Assembly (NCBI GenBank): GCA_037833965.1
Contig: AP031356.1
Location: forward strand, 2,254,501 to 2,318,500
Length of the DNA stretch: 64,000 bases
From: Marchantia polymorpha subsp. ruderalis
Lineage: Eukaryota > Streptophyta > Marchantiopsida > Marchantiales > Marchantiaceae
Direction of reading: 5' to 3'
Shown: positions 1-13,164 of the stretch, in pieces
Numbering within the stretch: position 1 is the first letter of the stretch
How the letters are laid out: the number at the start of each line of letters is the position of its first letter
Translations under genes and position numbers: made by a program
Notes under the pieces: model-generated
Databases searched by the model: none
Seen by the model: the letters and a program-made list of their open reading frames with translations, nothing else
Told to the model about the DNA's origin: nothing

Positions 1-2829
1 TTTATAAAATATTTTGATACTAGTGAAAAGTCCGATAAAAAGGTTGTGCACTTTTTTTTAGTAAGTGATACCTACTTATATTATCTAATCCTAGTACCCG
101 TATCTGTCACGCTTGAGAGTTTATACTCTACACTATGCAAAAAAATTGCACATTTTTTTCATATATATTTAATCAACTAATCTTACATATTTAATTGATT
201 TGAAATTCAAAAAAAAAATCCAAGAAAAAATTTTAACTTAAATTCTTGTGATTATTCAATATAGATAATCTCCCTTTCAATCTCAAGAACAGTAAAAATA
301 TTGATTTTAAAATTGAATATATAGCTAGTTGAATCGTCGTCTTTGAGTTTTCTTATAATAATTCAAAAATTTAATAAACTATGTATTGATTACAATCAAA
401 TCTATCAATTTGTTTTGTATTCAAAGCTTATGTGTAATTTTAATTTTCTTTATGAAAAACTTATAAGATTCATATATTGTATTTTTTGTGTTTATTGCAA
501 TTTTTCATGAAATTTATTGTAATATATTTTGCAAAAAATTTTCTGTCACACAAAGCAAAATTATTGTTCATAAATATCATGATAAAAAACAACCTTTTTT
601 TAATTATTTAAAAATATATATACAATATAGAATAAGTGAACAAAAAGAAAACTTCAAAGTTGATCATATTGTGAAATTTTCACAAATTAAAGCTATTAAT
701 CGCTTTAATTTTTTATCTTAAATCACATCAACATTCATAAGAATGAAATATTTGATCAAGTTCAAAACTCTTTAGCATTTTTGCATTTCAATCTATTTTT
801 TAAATCTGAAATCTTATATATATATCATGCAAGTTATGTAATTTTCATCAATTTTATAACACATAAGAGCAATTGTGATGACATTGTATGATAAAATGTA
901 CCGTGATTTTGTATAACAAACAATATATGGCAGCAATAATTGCTTGCTTGTTTATCCGTATTATATAAAATTGATTAAAATTTGGCTTTTGAATATTGAT
1001 CAGAACTTATATAAATTGATTTGAAAAAAACTTGATCCTTATAATGCAACTTTTATGCTTTCATTTAAGTAGAAAACTGCAATTAAAATTTGAATGCATA
1101 GTAGTCAAGATAGGGCAAGCAAAGATTTGTTTCAACTTTAAAATGAAGTTTGAATATAACAAATTCAATTGTTGTTAAGATTTTAGTTAGAATTTCTTAG
1201 TTATTAATTACTATGTAATAAAAAAATTGCATATCAAATTTTTTCCTTGAAATATCAAGTTTTCATAATAATATATACAATAAAATTATTCACCATAAAG
1301 ACAGTTATTAAATTACATCTACATATAAATACATATTCTTGAAAATTACTTTTTCAAATAATTTATAAATTTTAATGAAATATTCAATAATGGACAAAAA
1401 CAATACATCAGTGTTTTACTTTATTATAGCTATATTAATTTTTACAAAATTATTCAATCAAACTGAAAACGAATCAAAAGTTGAATAAGTTTTTTAAAAA
1501 AAAAATTTAGTTATGTCTTTAATATTTACTTTCAAGCATTAGCAAATACATTATCACTCTACAAAAAATTTTAAAAATTTTCACAAAGTTATTTCATTAA
1601 TCCTTCCTATAAAATTAAATTTTATTATACTAAAAAGACAAAAAATTAAATCATAATCATTTTATTTTATTTATGCTTTGAAACAATATAAAAATAATTT
1701 TTTGAAAAAATCCGAAAATATAATATTATATTTCGAATTAAATTTTTAAATGGTTTCTAAAATTCTAAGTAAATATATTTACTACTATTTTTTTTAAAAA
1801 TAATTTATATTTGTTATAAAATATTTATTTATTTATTTATCAGATTAAGAAATCATATCATATAGAATTTTATCTTATATTAATATGTTTTATTTTAATA
1901 TCGATGTTTTATTAATAATTAGATGTGAAATATTTTGATTATCACAAACTAAAACTAAAACTTCTGTATTTAATATGTAAGACGAAATGTTGGAGTTAGT
2001 AGTTTATTTTGCTAGTATGTACAACTAGTTTTGTAGCTAATATGGTAGATTTAGCCAGTCAAAATGATTACCTTTGCACCAATTTATAATTGTAAATTTA
2101 TATTCAATTTTAATTTGTTTCACATCTGATCATTGTTAATTGTTATAATCTACATGGCCAATCAATGATATTGTATTTTTTGATTTAGCAATAAACGTAA
2201 GGTTAAATCTATAATATATTTTAAGTTTTTCATAAAACTTCAATGTATATGATATGGATTTTATATATATTGTCATATCTAGATGATTTTGTAGAAATAT
2301 GAGAATATAATTGAATTTAAACTTGAAATCCAATTTTTGAATAATTTTGACTCAATTGATTAGCTTAATAAAAAAATAAACTTTTAATATAAGCAAATAC
2401 ATATGACTTATATTTGTGCATAAATTTATAAATTATGAAAAATTTAGAACACTTTTTGAATATATACTTTATAATAAATTGAATTAAAAAATTTTTAATT
2501 TTAAATATTATTTTTTCTAAAATCAATCAAACATTTTTTGCAGTGATTTTTTTTCAATTTTTCATTGCATAATATTCTTAAAATTAAATTATTTTAAGAA
2601 GAAAAATCTTTTTGCTTACACAATTTATGATATATTTATATATATAATTTGTTCAAAAATCTTAAAGATTTTTGAACAAAATCTTAATTTTGATAGTGTA
2701 ACATCAAATTTTAACAAACAAACAAAAATTTGTATATAACTTTATGTCAAGAGTTTAAAGAATTTTTTGTTTGCTTTATTTTGGACATAAAGCATTCAAA
2801 TTTTAAATGCAGTTTTTTTTAATAAGATG
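1..2829. other. AT-rich desert, no gene seen
   Basis: The stretch is dominated by A/T homopolymers and short A/T words, with stops in all frames. The only open frames are short low-complexity ones. A near-perfect palindrome lies at 2648-2680 (listed separately). No coding, RNA or intact mobile-element signal was recognised. It probably represents strongly decayed intergenic or transposon DNA, which is an inference from composition only. Confidence 0.7.
2648..2680. repeat. Near-perfect palindrome, 16-bp arms
   Basis: The left arm TTTGTTCAAAAATCTT (2648-2663) and its exact reverse complement (2665-2680) are separated by one base. It could extrude as a cruciform. It lies in A/T-rich DNA, where palindromes arise more easily by chance, but a 16-bp perfect arm is still long. 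Confidence 0.75.
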
Positions 2830-3330
2830 AAGCCAATGAAAATAGCTATCCATATTGTTACAGCGGCATGTGCCGAATTGAGTTCTATAATTGCAAAGCA
2901 GCATCGGAACTTGCATGTGTAAAATCGTTTTGGACTCTACAAATTCTGTCGTCAGAACTCACATGTTGGGGCCCTTAGAAGTTTTGGACGAGGTTATACC
3001 ATAGACTCAAAAGTATGGGAGGTAGTTTTCCAGTATCTTCACAATGTGCAAGTCATAGTTCTCGTACCCTACTCTGATCCCGTAGTTGTGGACCCGAACT
3101 AGCTAGCAAGCAGCTTCTTAGGTGAGCTAATCAACCATCCTGCGGAAGAGAATACAAGCTGAATGCATTCGGATGGCTTCATGAATGCGGAGAGTTTATA
3201 GAAAATTCTGGACACTTGTGTGACAAAGAGTTTCAAGACAGATCCGATTGATTACAGCATCTTAGAAGAGATGCTTGTGAACCTCGTACTGTGTTATACA
3301 AATCACGAGGGAAAATTTGATGATCCATAG
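2830..3330. other. Normal-composition patch in AT desert; coding-like fossil
   Basis: Base composition returns to near normal for about 500 bp. On the plus strand two short open stretches are visible in different frames. One starts with an ATG near 2827 and runs about 30 codons to a TAA. The other covers about 2925-3100. Both read like ordinary protein rather than low complexity. No family was recognised. The patch looks like the remnant of an inserted gene or element whose frame is broken. Confidence 0.3.
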
Positions 3331-4585
3331 AACGTGAAACAAACGATGTTGATGTCTCCAGCAAGAATTATAACAACTATTAGTTTTAACCTTTGCAAAT
3401 TGAAGCCAAAGATACATCATGTAATCAAAACATAAAGTTGCACAATTTGAATACAACGTTTTTTTCAAACAATACATATTAATTTTATATCACTTTCAAA
3501 AACCAAGATGTAATCAAACACAAAAAGTCTGAGTAAACAAGCTAGCAATTGTTGCAAAAATATGCTTTGAATACAAAATCAAGTTAAATTATTTATACAA
3601 TAGCATCACAATTGCTATTATGTGCTAGAACATCGATTATCATTGATTAAAATAAATAATATATAATAATACTAGATTTAAAGAATATAATATAATGAAA
3701 AATTGCTTGAAAGATTACAGTTTAAAATTTTGATTACTATGAATGTTTATATAATTGAATATAAATTTCAAAGAAAATATTGTCTTTTAATTTGTGAAAA
3801 AACCACATACTAATTATCTTTAGAGTTTTAATCTACATAGATATATTTGATCTAGAAGCATTTTTAATGAAATTTTATTTATACTATTTATGCACAATGA
3901 TATTGCTTTGTGTGACATATAAAAAATTTTCCAAAGTAAACCACAAAGCATTATTAAAAAAATACAATGAATATAAAAAAAAATTATAAACCTTATAAAC
4001 TTATCATAAGAAAAAACTAAATATATTAGACTTTACAATTTTAATGAAAGACACAAAATTGATGTAACATTTGATCTTGATCTATACATAATACATTAAG
4101 GTTTTAAATTAATAAAAAAAATTAGAAAATTTTGATTATAAAATCAAAATTGTTTGATTTTTTATAGGAATGAAAGAAATATCATATGTAACAAATAATC
4201 ACAAGATTTTTAATTCAAAATTTAACTAATTATATTCTTAAAAATAAAAAAAATTAGATAAAATAATTTGAAGAAAATAATTTTGAAAATATTATCAAAA
4301 AATATAATATTTAATATTTAAAGTGTAGCGTCAACAGCAAGATAATAGTTTTGGATTTGATATAAAAAACTAGACAGATTTTAAAGATATGAAGATAAAA
4401 AATATTATTTTAAAATAGTTATATTTTATTTATAATATAAATAAAAAATAAAATTTTAAATTCATATTAAAATTTTAAAAATTATTCTACATCTTTTGAA
4501 AAATCATAAAGTTTATAATTAAAATTAATTTTAAAATTCCAAATTTTTACTCATTCAATGATGAAGTTATTGATTTTTGAACCTT

Positions 4586-4613
4586 TGATTGATGTGACAA
4601 TTCACATCAATCA
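4586..4613. repeat. Short inverted repeat, 12-bp arms
   Basis: Arms TGATTGATGTGA (4586-4597) and TCACATCAATCA (4602-4613) are exact reverse complements around a 4-nt loop. A third half-copy (ATTGATGTGA) follows at about 4621. Confidence 0.65.
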
Positions 4614-5209
4614 TAAATTCACAATTGATGTGAAATATTTTATAATACTTTATAAAAATCGTGAAATTTAATTTTATTCCTATTATTTTGAAGCATGTTT
4701 ACAAATGGCTTGATTATGATAGATAAAAAATTATTTGTTTTATAAAAATTTATTTTTTGATTGGCCAATTTATATTAAAAAAGAAAAAAATTTAAATTTT
4801 CATTAAAAGAAAAAGAAATAAAATTTAATATCACTTATGTTAAATTTTTTTTCGTAAATTTCATATTTATAAGAAGTTTCAAATTTGAGAAAAAAATTTA
4901 TTTCAGCAAAAATATTTATTAAAAACATGATAAAAATTTATGTATCAAATTTGAAATTATGAGGAACAAAATTAAAATTTATTTAAAATAATAATGTGGA
5001 TTAAATATTAATGGAAAAAATGATGTTATTTTAAATATCACATAACATCTAAATCTATTTTTTTATTTTATCAAATTATTTTTATGAGCTATAAAATTTA
5101 ACAATTTTTTCTTCAATTTGTAAAAAAATAACTTAATTGTTAAAAAAATAGAGAAAAAAATGTAAAATCTGAATTAATACTTGAATATGAACACAATAAT
5201 AAATCAGAA

Positions 5210-5233
5210 AATAATAATAATAATAATAATAAT
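5210..5233. repeat. (AAT)n microsatellite
   Basis: An uninterrupted AAT/TAA trinucleotide run lies at the right edge of the AT-rich block. Confidence 0.85.
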
Positions 5234-5260
5234 TTTGGAAAAATCAAATTAAAAGAGTGT

Positions 5261-5840
5261 GTACATTCGGTAGAGAAAGTTAATTTCCGTTAGCTTCAGA
5301 GTACACTCCTGCGCTCAACAGTTCTTCCAACGCTCCGACGCTCGCTCTCGAAAACATTTTGTGTGCCATATTCTTGAGGGGTTGAGAATGTTGTTCATGT
5401 AACCATAAACTTCTCACAACACTCTTTATCTTTATATTTCTTGTGACGCTCAAGAGTCTCTCCAGCCTTCTAAAATGGACTTCATCGCACTTTAACTCCT
5501 TAAGCCATGGAGACAAGCACATGGGCATGTGCTTGCAAGTACTGGCCGACTTGGCCACCATGGAATACAATCACAGCCTGCGGGCAGGTCGAGAGTTAAC
5601 ATTGCATGGCAGTTTTATAGTTTAATGTACTTCAAGCTATAGTCAAATCGCATGTCTAGAGTATGAAGAACAACGACGTAAGCAAACATAAAATAGGAAA
5701 TTAGGGAAACCTTTGACCATCTCAAGCTCGCTTCAAGTGGGGATGTACAAGAGGGACAAGTAGTGTGTCTGAGACGCGTTTACAACCCCCATCCGAGGGT
5801 GGAGATCGCACCCTCGATTCTAGGATGGGTGGGCTTATGA
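5261..5840. other. Normal-composition patch with structured GC-rich end
   Basis: About 580 bp of normal composition sits inside AT-rich DNA. A 96-codon minus-strand open frame (5570-5280) and a shorter plus-strand one overlap antiparallel, and neither resembles a family I know. The right end folds well: CCCATCC at 5788-5794 pairs with GGATGGG at 5823-5829, and CGAGGGTG at 5794-5801 pairs with CACCCTCG at 5809-5816. This looks like a fossil insertion with a structured terminus, but no element class is identified. Confidence 0.3.
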
Positions 5841-7745
5841 ATCCATTGATGATTATTAAATATTTAATTTTTTTAATCATCTCATCAAAACTTAATGTTT
5901 TTACAAGATTATTTTTTAAAAACACAAATTATAATATAAAAATAAAAATTTTATATTTTTATGATAAATTAATAATTTAAATTATTTATTAAAAATTTAG
6001 ATACTTTTATTAGAAAAATAACAAATGAATTATCATCTCATCAGTTTTCAAATTTAGAAAATGTTCAAATGTTTGAAAAAAGTTGATATTAAATTATTTC
6101 AGAAAATGCGAACTACTGTAAAAAAATTGTTGGAGCAATTTAAATTTTTTTTAAAAAAATTTATTGAAAAATATATGTTAAAAATAATTTTCAAAAATTG
6201 TTAAATGTTAAATTCCTTAAATTTTGGTTTACATAAATTAATATTAAATTTAAATATAAATAAATGAAAAATATTATTTCGGAAGATATAGTTTTTTCCT
6301 TGAACTATATCAAACTTACTATTTATTTTAAAATGAGTGAAAATATTTGATATGATTTTTTCTGAATTTTTCAATAAAATTTTTTTTTGCACAGGTTTTT
6401 TTAAATTTTAGGCTAGATATTATATTGCGCATAATTTAATTATCCAAAGTGTTTTTTTTTATGAATTTAAATTATTGAACGGAAGATAGATACCTCTGAT
6501 TTCTCTTATTGATAGAAATAAATAATATATAGGATGGTATTTTTTATTTTTTATTATGACATGACAAGCATTGTGGGTGTTGATGTTCATCTGAAGAAGC
6601 ATATCAATCTTATTCATGTGTAAAATAAAAACGATCTAGCTTCAAAATAAATTTGAGTTAAAAGTTGGTGTAACATTGCGGTGGGATGAGATGATAATAT
6701 TCTGTTATAAAAATATTGGTATTAATTAATTTTAATAAATATATATCATTTGAACTTATGTATTATAAATAGATTCTTTTGAAAGATGTAATATTTTTTC
6801 AATACAACATATAAAGTTGAATACATAACCATTGCAAATAAGAAAAAGACATTTTTAAATAATTTCATCAATAAAAATTATAACATAGACAAAAATAGGA
6901 AGTTATAATTCTTTATTATTTTAATTTTTTTAACATTTTACAAAAAATCAAAACAGTATCAGTAAGATAAAGTGAATACAATTTAACAATATATTCTTAT
7001 ATCTATGACTTCAATCAACATTTTCATGCTAAAGTGTATCAATTTATTTTTGTTGCATTTATCGTGAAATTTTTCACTATAAATGTAATCAATATCACAA
7101 ACTTGATATAGATAGCATACATTTTGATACTAAAATTTATATATAAAAATAGTGGGGATTGAAGATGTACAGGTTATTTTGAAAATTAGGAACAATTTGA
7201 ATGATAGTTCAAACTATCTTTGTGTTTATATACTTGGAGCTTCATGTCTGGATTTATATATCTTGAAAGACTGCCAATTAATTAAACAGATAAAAAGAAA
7301 AAATTGAGATGGAGGCAGATAGTGATGGTAAACTTACATACCAAGGATGAGAATTGTAACAGCAGGCCTCATAATTTCAGCCTCATGAAGAACACATTAA
7401 TTTCAGTACTAGATGATTCATTGGATATATGATAGGTCATTAGATGTCATGATTTTTCTTTGGCAATGGATATTGGTTCAATTAAAAGAAAAATTGATGA
7501 GGATTGAAAATATAATGAGACAAGTCTCACAAAGTTCGAAAAATCTGCTTAGATGTTAAGAAACTTAACAATTTCAAAATCTGAAGCTTGTTATGGCGAC
7601 AATGTATCATAACAAAGATTGCCGAGCTTGATGGAAACTGCAGAGAAGATAGCAAACAATTATATTGCACTAACAAATATACTAAGAACCCAACTTTTCA
7701 CGTATATCTAAAAATTATTATTTATTTATTTATTTATTTACACTC
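5841..7745. other. AT-rich desert, no gene seen
   Basis: A/T-rich with stops in every frame. It ends at a (TTTA)n microsatellite near 7718-7741. No feature was recognised. Confidence 0.65.
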
Positions 7746-10700
7746 ATATTGGTAACCTTTTTAATTATATGGATGATTACTTTAAGAGTTAGTGAAAGAG
7801 TGCATAATATACTATCAGACTATCAGACCATAACAATGATTTGTTTAGATACATTGCGTAGAAGATTATTTTTTACATTGCGAAGTGTATTATTTTTTTC
7901 AGAGATCGCTTGTGCAGTGCATGGAATGCGAGTCGCGAAGGGCGAGGACACTTCACATGCTATGCAACTTGACTGATAGTTGCTCGGTCTGCAGTAGTGC
8001 AATATAATATGTTTCCTGGCCGGTTGGATTCATTGGTGGACTACTTGGTGGGGTCATTTTATCCTGTCTCTGCTATATTACTCGTAGCTCCACTTGGAGC
8101 GGCCAGGGGACGAGCCCACGACGAGGGGCATGGCAGGGCGACGGGAGGCAGGTTAAAGCGCAAAGAGCGGTCTCCTGTCCAAGTCACAAGAATCGAGGCC
8201 AGCGGAAAAGGAAAAGGAGAAAGAGAAAGTCCGCTCGAATCGGGAGATCGAGAGCGGGAGCCTGTCCTGGCGGATCTAAATTCGCAGTTTTCGACCTTCT
8301 CCAGCGGCCAGAATCCTGTTCCCAAGCACTCCCTCGCAGGAAACCCCGATCTGACACCAGCACAGCACCACGGGGATGGAGATCCAGAAATGACAGAGCA
8401 GGACAAAGGAGGACAACTAGAGTGACGGACGGAAGGAATGGGCGATGGTGTGTAAAGTGTATTACCACTACAAAAACGACAGCAACAGCAACGCCAGGGA
8501 GCAGTGGTCGCCCACGAAATTCTGAATGCTGCTCATCTTCCACTGCCGGTTGATACTCACGCAGCCTTCCGCAAGCCCTTATCTGAAGACACGGAGGAAT
8601 TAAATTCGCCAAGATCCACAACGAATCTAAGACTGACAGAATGTGATCATAAAGGACGACCACTCTAAATTTATAATCTTCCCCGAAAGTTAAAGTGGTG
8701 GACATGCAGTCGACAGATCTCGGACGGATCCGAACCATGGCAGAACGTTGACAATGGGGTGCTCGGATCATGGACTGACCACGTTACTACCAAGTCACCC
8801 TCGACTGCAGTATGTGAAACTACGTGGTCTATCAACCTTCTGTATTGCACGGTGCGGTACAGATGGTGAAGTTCCGTAAGAGTTCTCTGCCAACTTCGGG
8901 AAGGACGCGGTGAAGCTCTCAGGCCAAAGGAAGAACGTGGTTCTGGTACAATTACATCAAACGTCAGTGTTCATTCATCTGCAGTATCCGGGAAAAATGC
9001 AAACATTGAACGTGAGTAAAATGCATCTTTTCCAAGTAGAAAATTGATTGCTACCAGAGCTTTGATTTCTTCGGAAGAAAATTAAATCGCCCTTTTATAA
9101 TACCTCTTAAGAAAATGTCATCGATGTATCATCCATCACTTTCATCATTGACATACCTCCAGAAAAGAAAGGGAATGGAAGGAAACTCAGCTCGAGTCTA
9201 GAGTCTCAATTGTGTTATCAATCGGAAGGAAGGTACAAGTTTGGTCCATGAGCTGACGATGAGCATGAGAAAGGGTTCCGGTCAACAAACAAGTGGTCCC
9301 GGGCTTCTTCTCGGCGGAGACTGCATTCGTAGGCTGGCTCTCGCCATGTACGTAAGCCTGAATGTCTGCGGAGAGGAGGGCAAGAGTTCTCATGCAGCTC
9401 AACTTGGCTCCCGGTTTCACGACTTATCGAGACGTGCGGCAAAGGGCAATGGCCATGTGAGTCGTCCATGGCCAAAGTACTGTAAAGCGCTAGCGGGCAG
9501 CTGAGCTGAACGTGGAGGGAGCGAGGGAGAGGTTGTTGACTGGGAAAGGACATGTCTGCTGCTGATTCTGATTCTTGTCAGGGGTTTCGCTCGACTGGAC
9601 GTTGTACGAAACTACGGAACGGTGGATCTGTCTCGCTCTACTGAACTTCTGAACTGAGCGAGTCCTGAGCGAGTCCTGTAAGGGTTCGAGGGTGTGTGAG
9701 ATGCATGTGGACGTCTACAAGTTGCAGTACAAAATCCGATACCACCAGGATCCCGTCCAGTGCGCCCCCGAGCCCAAATCCCTGTCGACCGGAACAATCA
9801 TTCTCTCTTCCGCCGGGGAACTGACTTCAGCGTAATATACGCTGAAGACGATGAGGACATGCATTCCAACAACTCTCTTATCTCTATCAGTTTCTTGTGA
9901 TACACGATTTCCATCTCCGGCCATCTCTAGCACACGGTGAAAGGGTGATTTATGCATACACCTTAAGTTATAAGTCCGCTTGAGTTAAAGGCTCCTATGA
10001 TTTTCTCGTTCCCATGGAGGAAGAGAAAAACCTCCTGTTGGAATCGGACGATACGTCACGGTCCAACCGTCTGAGCATTGAATGTCCATTTGGCGACCGA
10101 CCGACTGAGCTCGAGTGTTGAGACTTTGTCTGTGTACTTGTGCGTTGGTCCTGTCAGAGAAGAGTAGCACAAATGTGACAATGATTTTCCTCGGCAGACG
10201 AAGGCAGAAGATGTGAAAGTCCACTCACATCTTTAACGCAGTTTCCCATCACGCACCGTAATAATGCCTGGGCGACCATAATTCTGAGCTACTCCTCCTC
10301 CTCCTCCACCTGCAGCCAGTAAGGGCAGCGAGGATCGAGTTCGCCAAGCACTCGAGTGAAGTCGACCCATGTCGTTACGCCTTTTATGGGAGGAAGGGGG
10401 AGCATTGGAGCAACGACCTCGAACCGGACCGGACAGGAACGGAACGAAGGCCATGGAATAAATGGGAGGTAGTTCGCATTCTAGAGAAGCGCACCAATCA
10501 TCGATCGAAGTCTCGATGGAGACGGTCGTGGTCCGACGAATCATAAAGGAAGTGGCCATAGCTCGACGTCTCATTTAACCATGTTCCTGGCACCAGAGGA
10601 GGCATCCATCGACCAACAACCTCTTCCACGCATCGCTCCGATGGATCATGCAAGAAGACGACGGACGAGGCATTGAATGAACGAACGAATGAATGAATGA

Positions 10701-13066
10701 ATGTCCGCCCGCTCTCGTACATGCACGACGACGAGCTCGCCTCGCTGCGGTCAAAGCACGAAAGTACCGCCACCGTCTGGACCCTGGGCCTCGAGGCCTC
10801 GAGGCCTGCAGGAACGAGGGCCTTCCTTCAGCCGCGCCCCGCTCGACCCGCGGCTGCCACGTTCGGATGCACGGACGCGCCATTGATGACACCGTGGCGG
10901 ATTTCTCTAACTCCACGCCCGCGAGGCGCAGATTTTATTCGGCCATGTGCCCGGGCCGTCCAGCTGTCCCGGCAAGGCCGTTGAGACGCTCCACCCCAAC
11001 AGTCAGGAGAATTCGAATGCGACGACGCCCGTCGACTGCCGCGCATTGCCTCCTGCGAAGGCAGCAGCGGCAGAGGGCTTGTCACGGGGCACGATCCATT
11101 CCCTTCTATCCGCCCACCGACCGACGACCGGCAACCGACGACCGCTCGCAGACGGGTTCAGTTCCCTCCCTCTCTTTGTGCGTGTATGACTGACGGACAG
11201 ACTGCCTGACGGACAGACTGACAGATTGACCGATCCGCATCCGTAACAGACGTGGTGAGCGGTCAAGATCCACGCCTGACGTGCCCCGGATCCGATCGTT
11301 GGCAACTGCGTAGGACTCCGGTCACGTTCCTCTCCTGAGCGTGAGGGATACTTTTGCTTCGCGTGACGGGGATATGAATCCATCCATCGGGTAGACGAAC
11401 GCTTTCCTTGCCATCGCTCGCTCCGACATGTCTGTCAGAATACTCGGAAGGTCGCGACGGCGCCGATAATCTAGAGGTCCAGGATCTGGCGTTTGCCGGC
11501 GACACGCACACGCTGACTTTGCACCTCTTCGCGATAGGTATTTCGACACTTCGGCCTTCGGATGTTCTTGTCCGCCGAGCATGGCCGTTCGGCTTTTACT
11601 TGAGGCCGAGACCGGAAGATTACTACACATCCGCCACTCCAGAAGTCAACACCGTCACTCTACTCCCGCCGTAGTTCTCTAACAGATGGGTAACCACACT
11701 TGCCAGGTTCACACACCATAATCGACCACAGCTTCCAGACCTACCGAGTCGCGTATCTCAACCTTTGTGAGTGAAGAAGGTGTGAAAGAAGATATGACGC
11801 TGGCAAATCGAAAACTGTATGCACTACAGGCGCCGATTAAATTGTAGCCACGGATCCCTTGAAGAAACTCGCTGTCGCAATTCCGGTTGGGTGCTGAACA
11901 CTTCCAGCTGAGACCGAAACGAGGCCAATACCAATTAGACCGAATCAGTGCAAGTAGCATACATGTGCATATACGACGAGAGGACAAGTGAGGAATGCAT
12001 AGAAAGCAGACACAGAACCGCTTCCGCGCGTCGCATTCGACGGCCGAACTTTCTTAACTCCACCCGTGCGACCGTTCGACTGCGGGATGTTTTTTTTAAG
12101 AAGATTGACATTGGGGAATTGCAATCCAAGGACATGAGACAAACTTCACTTCGACTCCACCTCGACTTTAACATCGCCAGAGCAGCAGACTCTCATCTAT
12201 TATTTCATACACAAAACTCGGTAACAACCCATCGAGACAACTCCGCAACAATGCCCTTGCGACATGATCATCTCGTGTTTGTATTCGGAACCCCGGTGAT
12301 CTCTACCCTCTCGATTGCTCGACTAATTACTGAAATGTTCCTCCACCAGGTGAGCTTCACCAAAAGAACCTACAACGATAACAGACTCCCGGGCTTTTTG
12401 TACACTTCGTAGAACTTCACAGAATCTTCAATTGAACAATAGATCTACAATGTCATGAGCTTGCTAGCAAACTCTCAAAGCAAGTGCCTCTGCCTCGATC
12501 CTTTTCCTGGATCGATCTTCTTCCTGGCAGTTTCCTCGAGAGAAGCTCAAATCCTTGGCAGTTAAGAGTGGGGCTACTTCTTCACCAGATCACGTCAACC
12601 AAAAGTGACGAGGTGAATGATAGCGTTAACCAGGTAGGACATACTCCATCCTGCTCTGGTGAGTTGAATCTCTCTATTTTACTTTCCACCTACCCAGCAT
12701 CGCAAAACTCCGGGATTCCAAAGCTAGTTGCATTCAAGACAAATTCGTTGAACATGCATACATCGCTGGAATCTCGCACTATCCAACACAAGAATTTTAT
12801 ATATACACTGTTTTGCATAGCTCAGCGTATCCTAAGTACTAGCCAAGCTTTTAAGCAATGGGTCCATCCATATCGCCACGAAGCCAACTTTGCACTCAAT
12901 GGCCTGCAGCGAACCAGTCCTAAGCCATAGGGTATGGCTTCTTGCAGAAGCCCGGTTTCAAGGATGAAACATGGCTTTCTTCTCTGCCTAGCACATGTAT
13001 CAGCTCATCGATAGGAGAGAACCCAAAAAGCTGGAAGCCCACAAAACTCCCAGCATTTCTAAACTG
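7746..13066. other. GC-normal intergenic region 3' of tubby-like gene
   Basis: Composition switches to normal or high GC at about 7750. Many open frames of 60-195 codons overlap on both strands. They show no family signature, repeated domain or consistent splice pattern, so I do not call genes. A short hairpin lies at 9825-9847 (arms CTTCAGCGTA/TACGCTGAAG, 3-nt loop). A tandem GGCCTCGA repeat lies at 10787-10806. The right end is probably the 3' UTR and flank of the minus-strand tubby-like gene. A non-coding transcript cannot be excluded. Confidence 0.4.
9825..9847. repeat. Short hairpin, 10-bp arms
   Basis: CTTCAGCGTA (9825-9834) and TACGCTGAAG (9838-9847) are exact reverse complements around a 3-nt spacer, in DNA of normal GC content. 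Confidence 0.7.
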
Positions 13067-13088
13067 CATGCGGTGCATGCACCGCATG
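13067..13088. repeat. Perfect 22-bp palindrome in the 3' flank of the tubby-like gene
   Basis: CATGCGGTGCA (13067-13077) is followed immediately by its exact reverse complement (13078-13088). It begins about 75 bp past the stop codon on the minus strand, so it probably lies in the 3' UTR. Confidence 0.8.
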
Positions 13089-13164
13089 TAATAACCGAAC
13101 TTACAAAACCTTTGCAAAAGCAAACAGGCAATCCGCTTTGATACCTGCCTCCAGTTCGTGTATT

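Larger units (their letters stand above)
3331..5260. other. AT-rich desert, no gene seen
   Basis: Very A/T-rich with stops in all frames. It contains an inverted repeat at 4586-4613 (12-bp arms TGATTGATGTGA, 4-nt loop), with a third copy of the motif directly downstream (about 4618-4630). An (AAT)n microsatellite lies at about 5210-5233. Nothing else was recognised. Confidence 0.65.

Noticed and set aside
8184..8771. 195-codon minus-strand open frame
   Set aside because: It has an ATG but no recognisable domain, overlaps a 142-codon plus-strand frame, and has no splice continuation I could support.
10693..11193. 166-codon Arg/Pro-rich plus-strand frame
   Set aside because: All six frames are partly open here because of GC content, and the composition is typical of translated non-coding GC-rich DNA.
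12484..12930. 148-codon plus-strand frame
   Set aside because: It lies antisense to the probable 3' UTR and flank of the tubby-like gene, with no family match.
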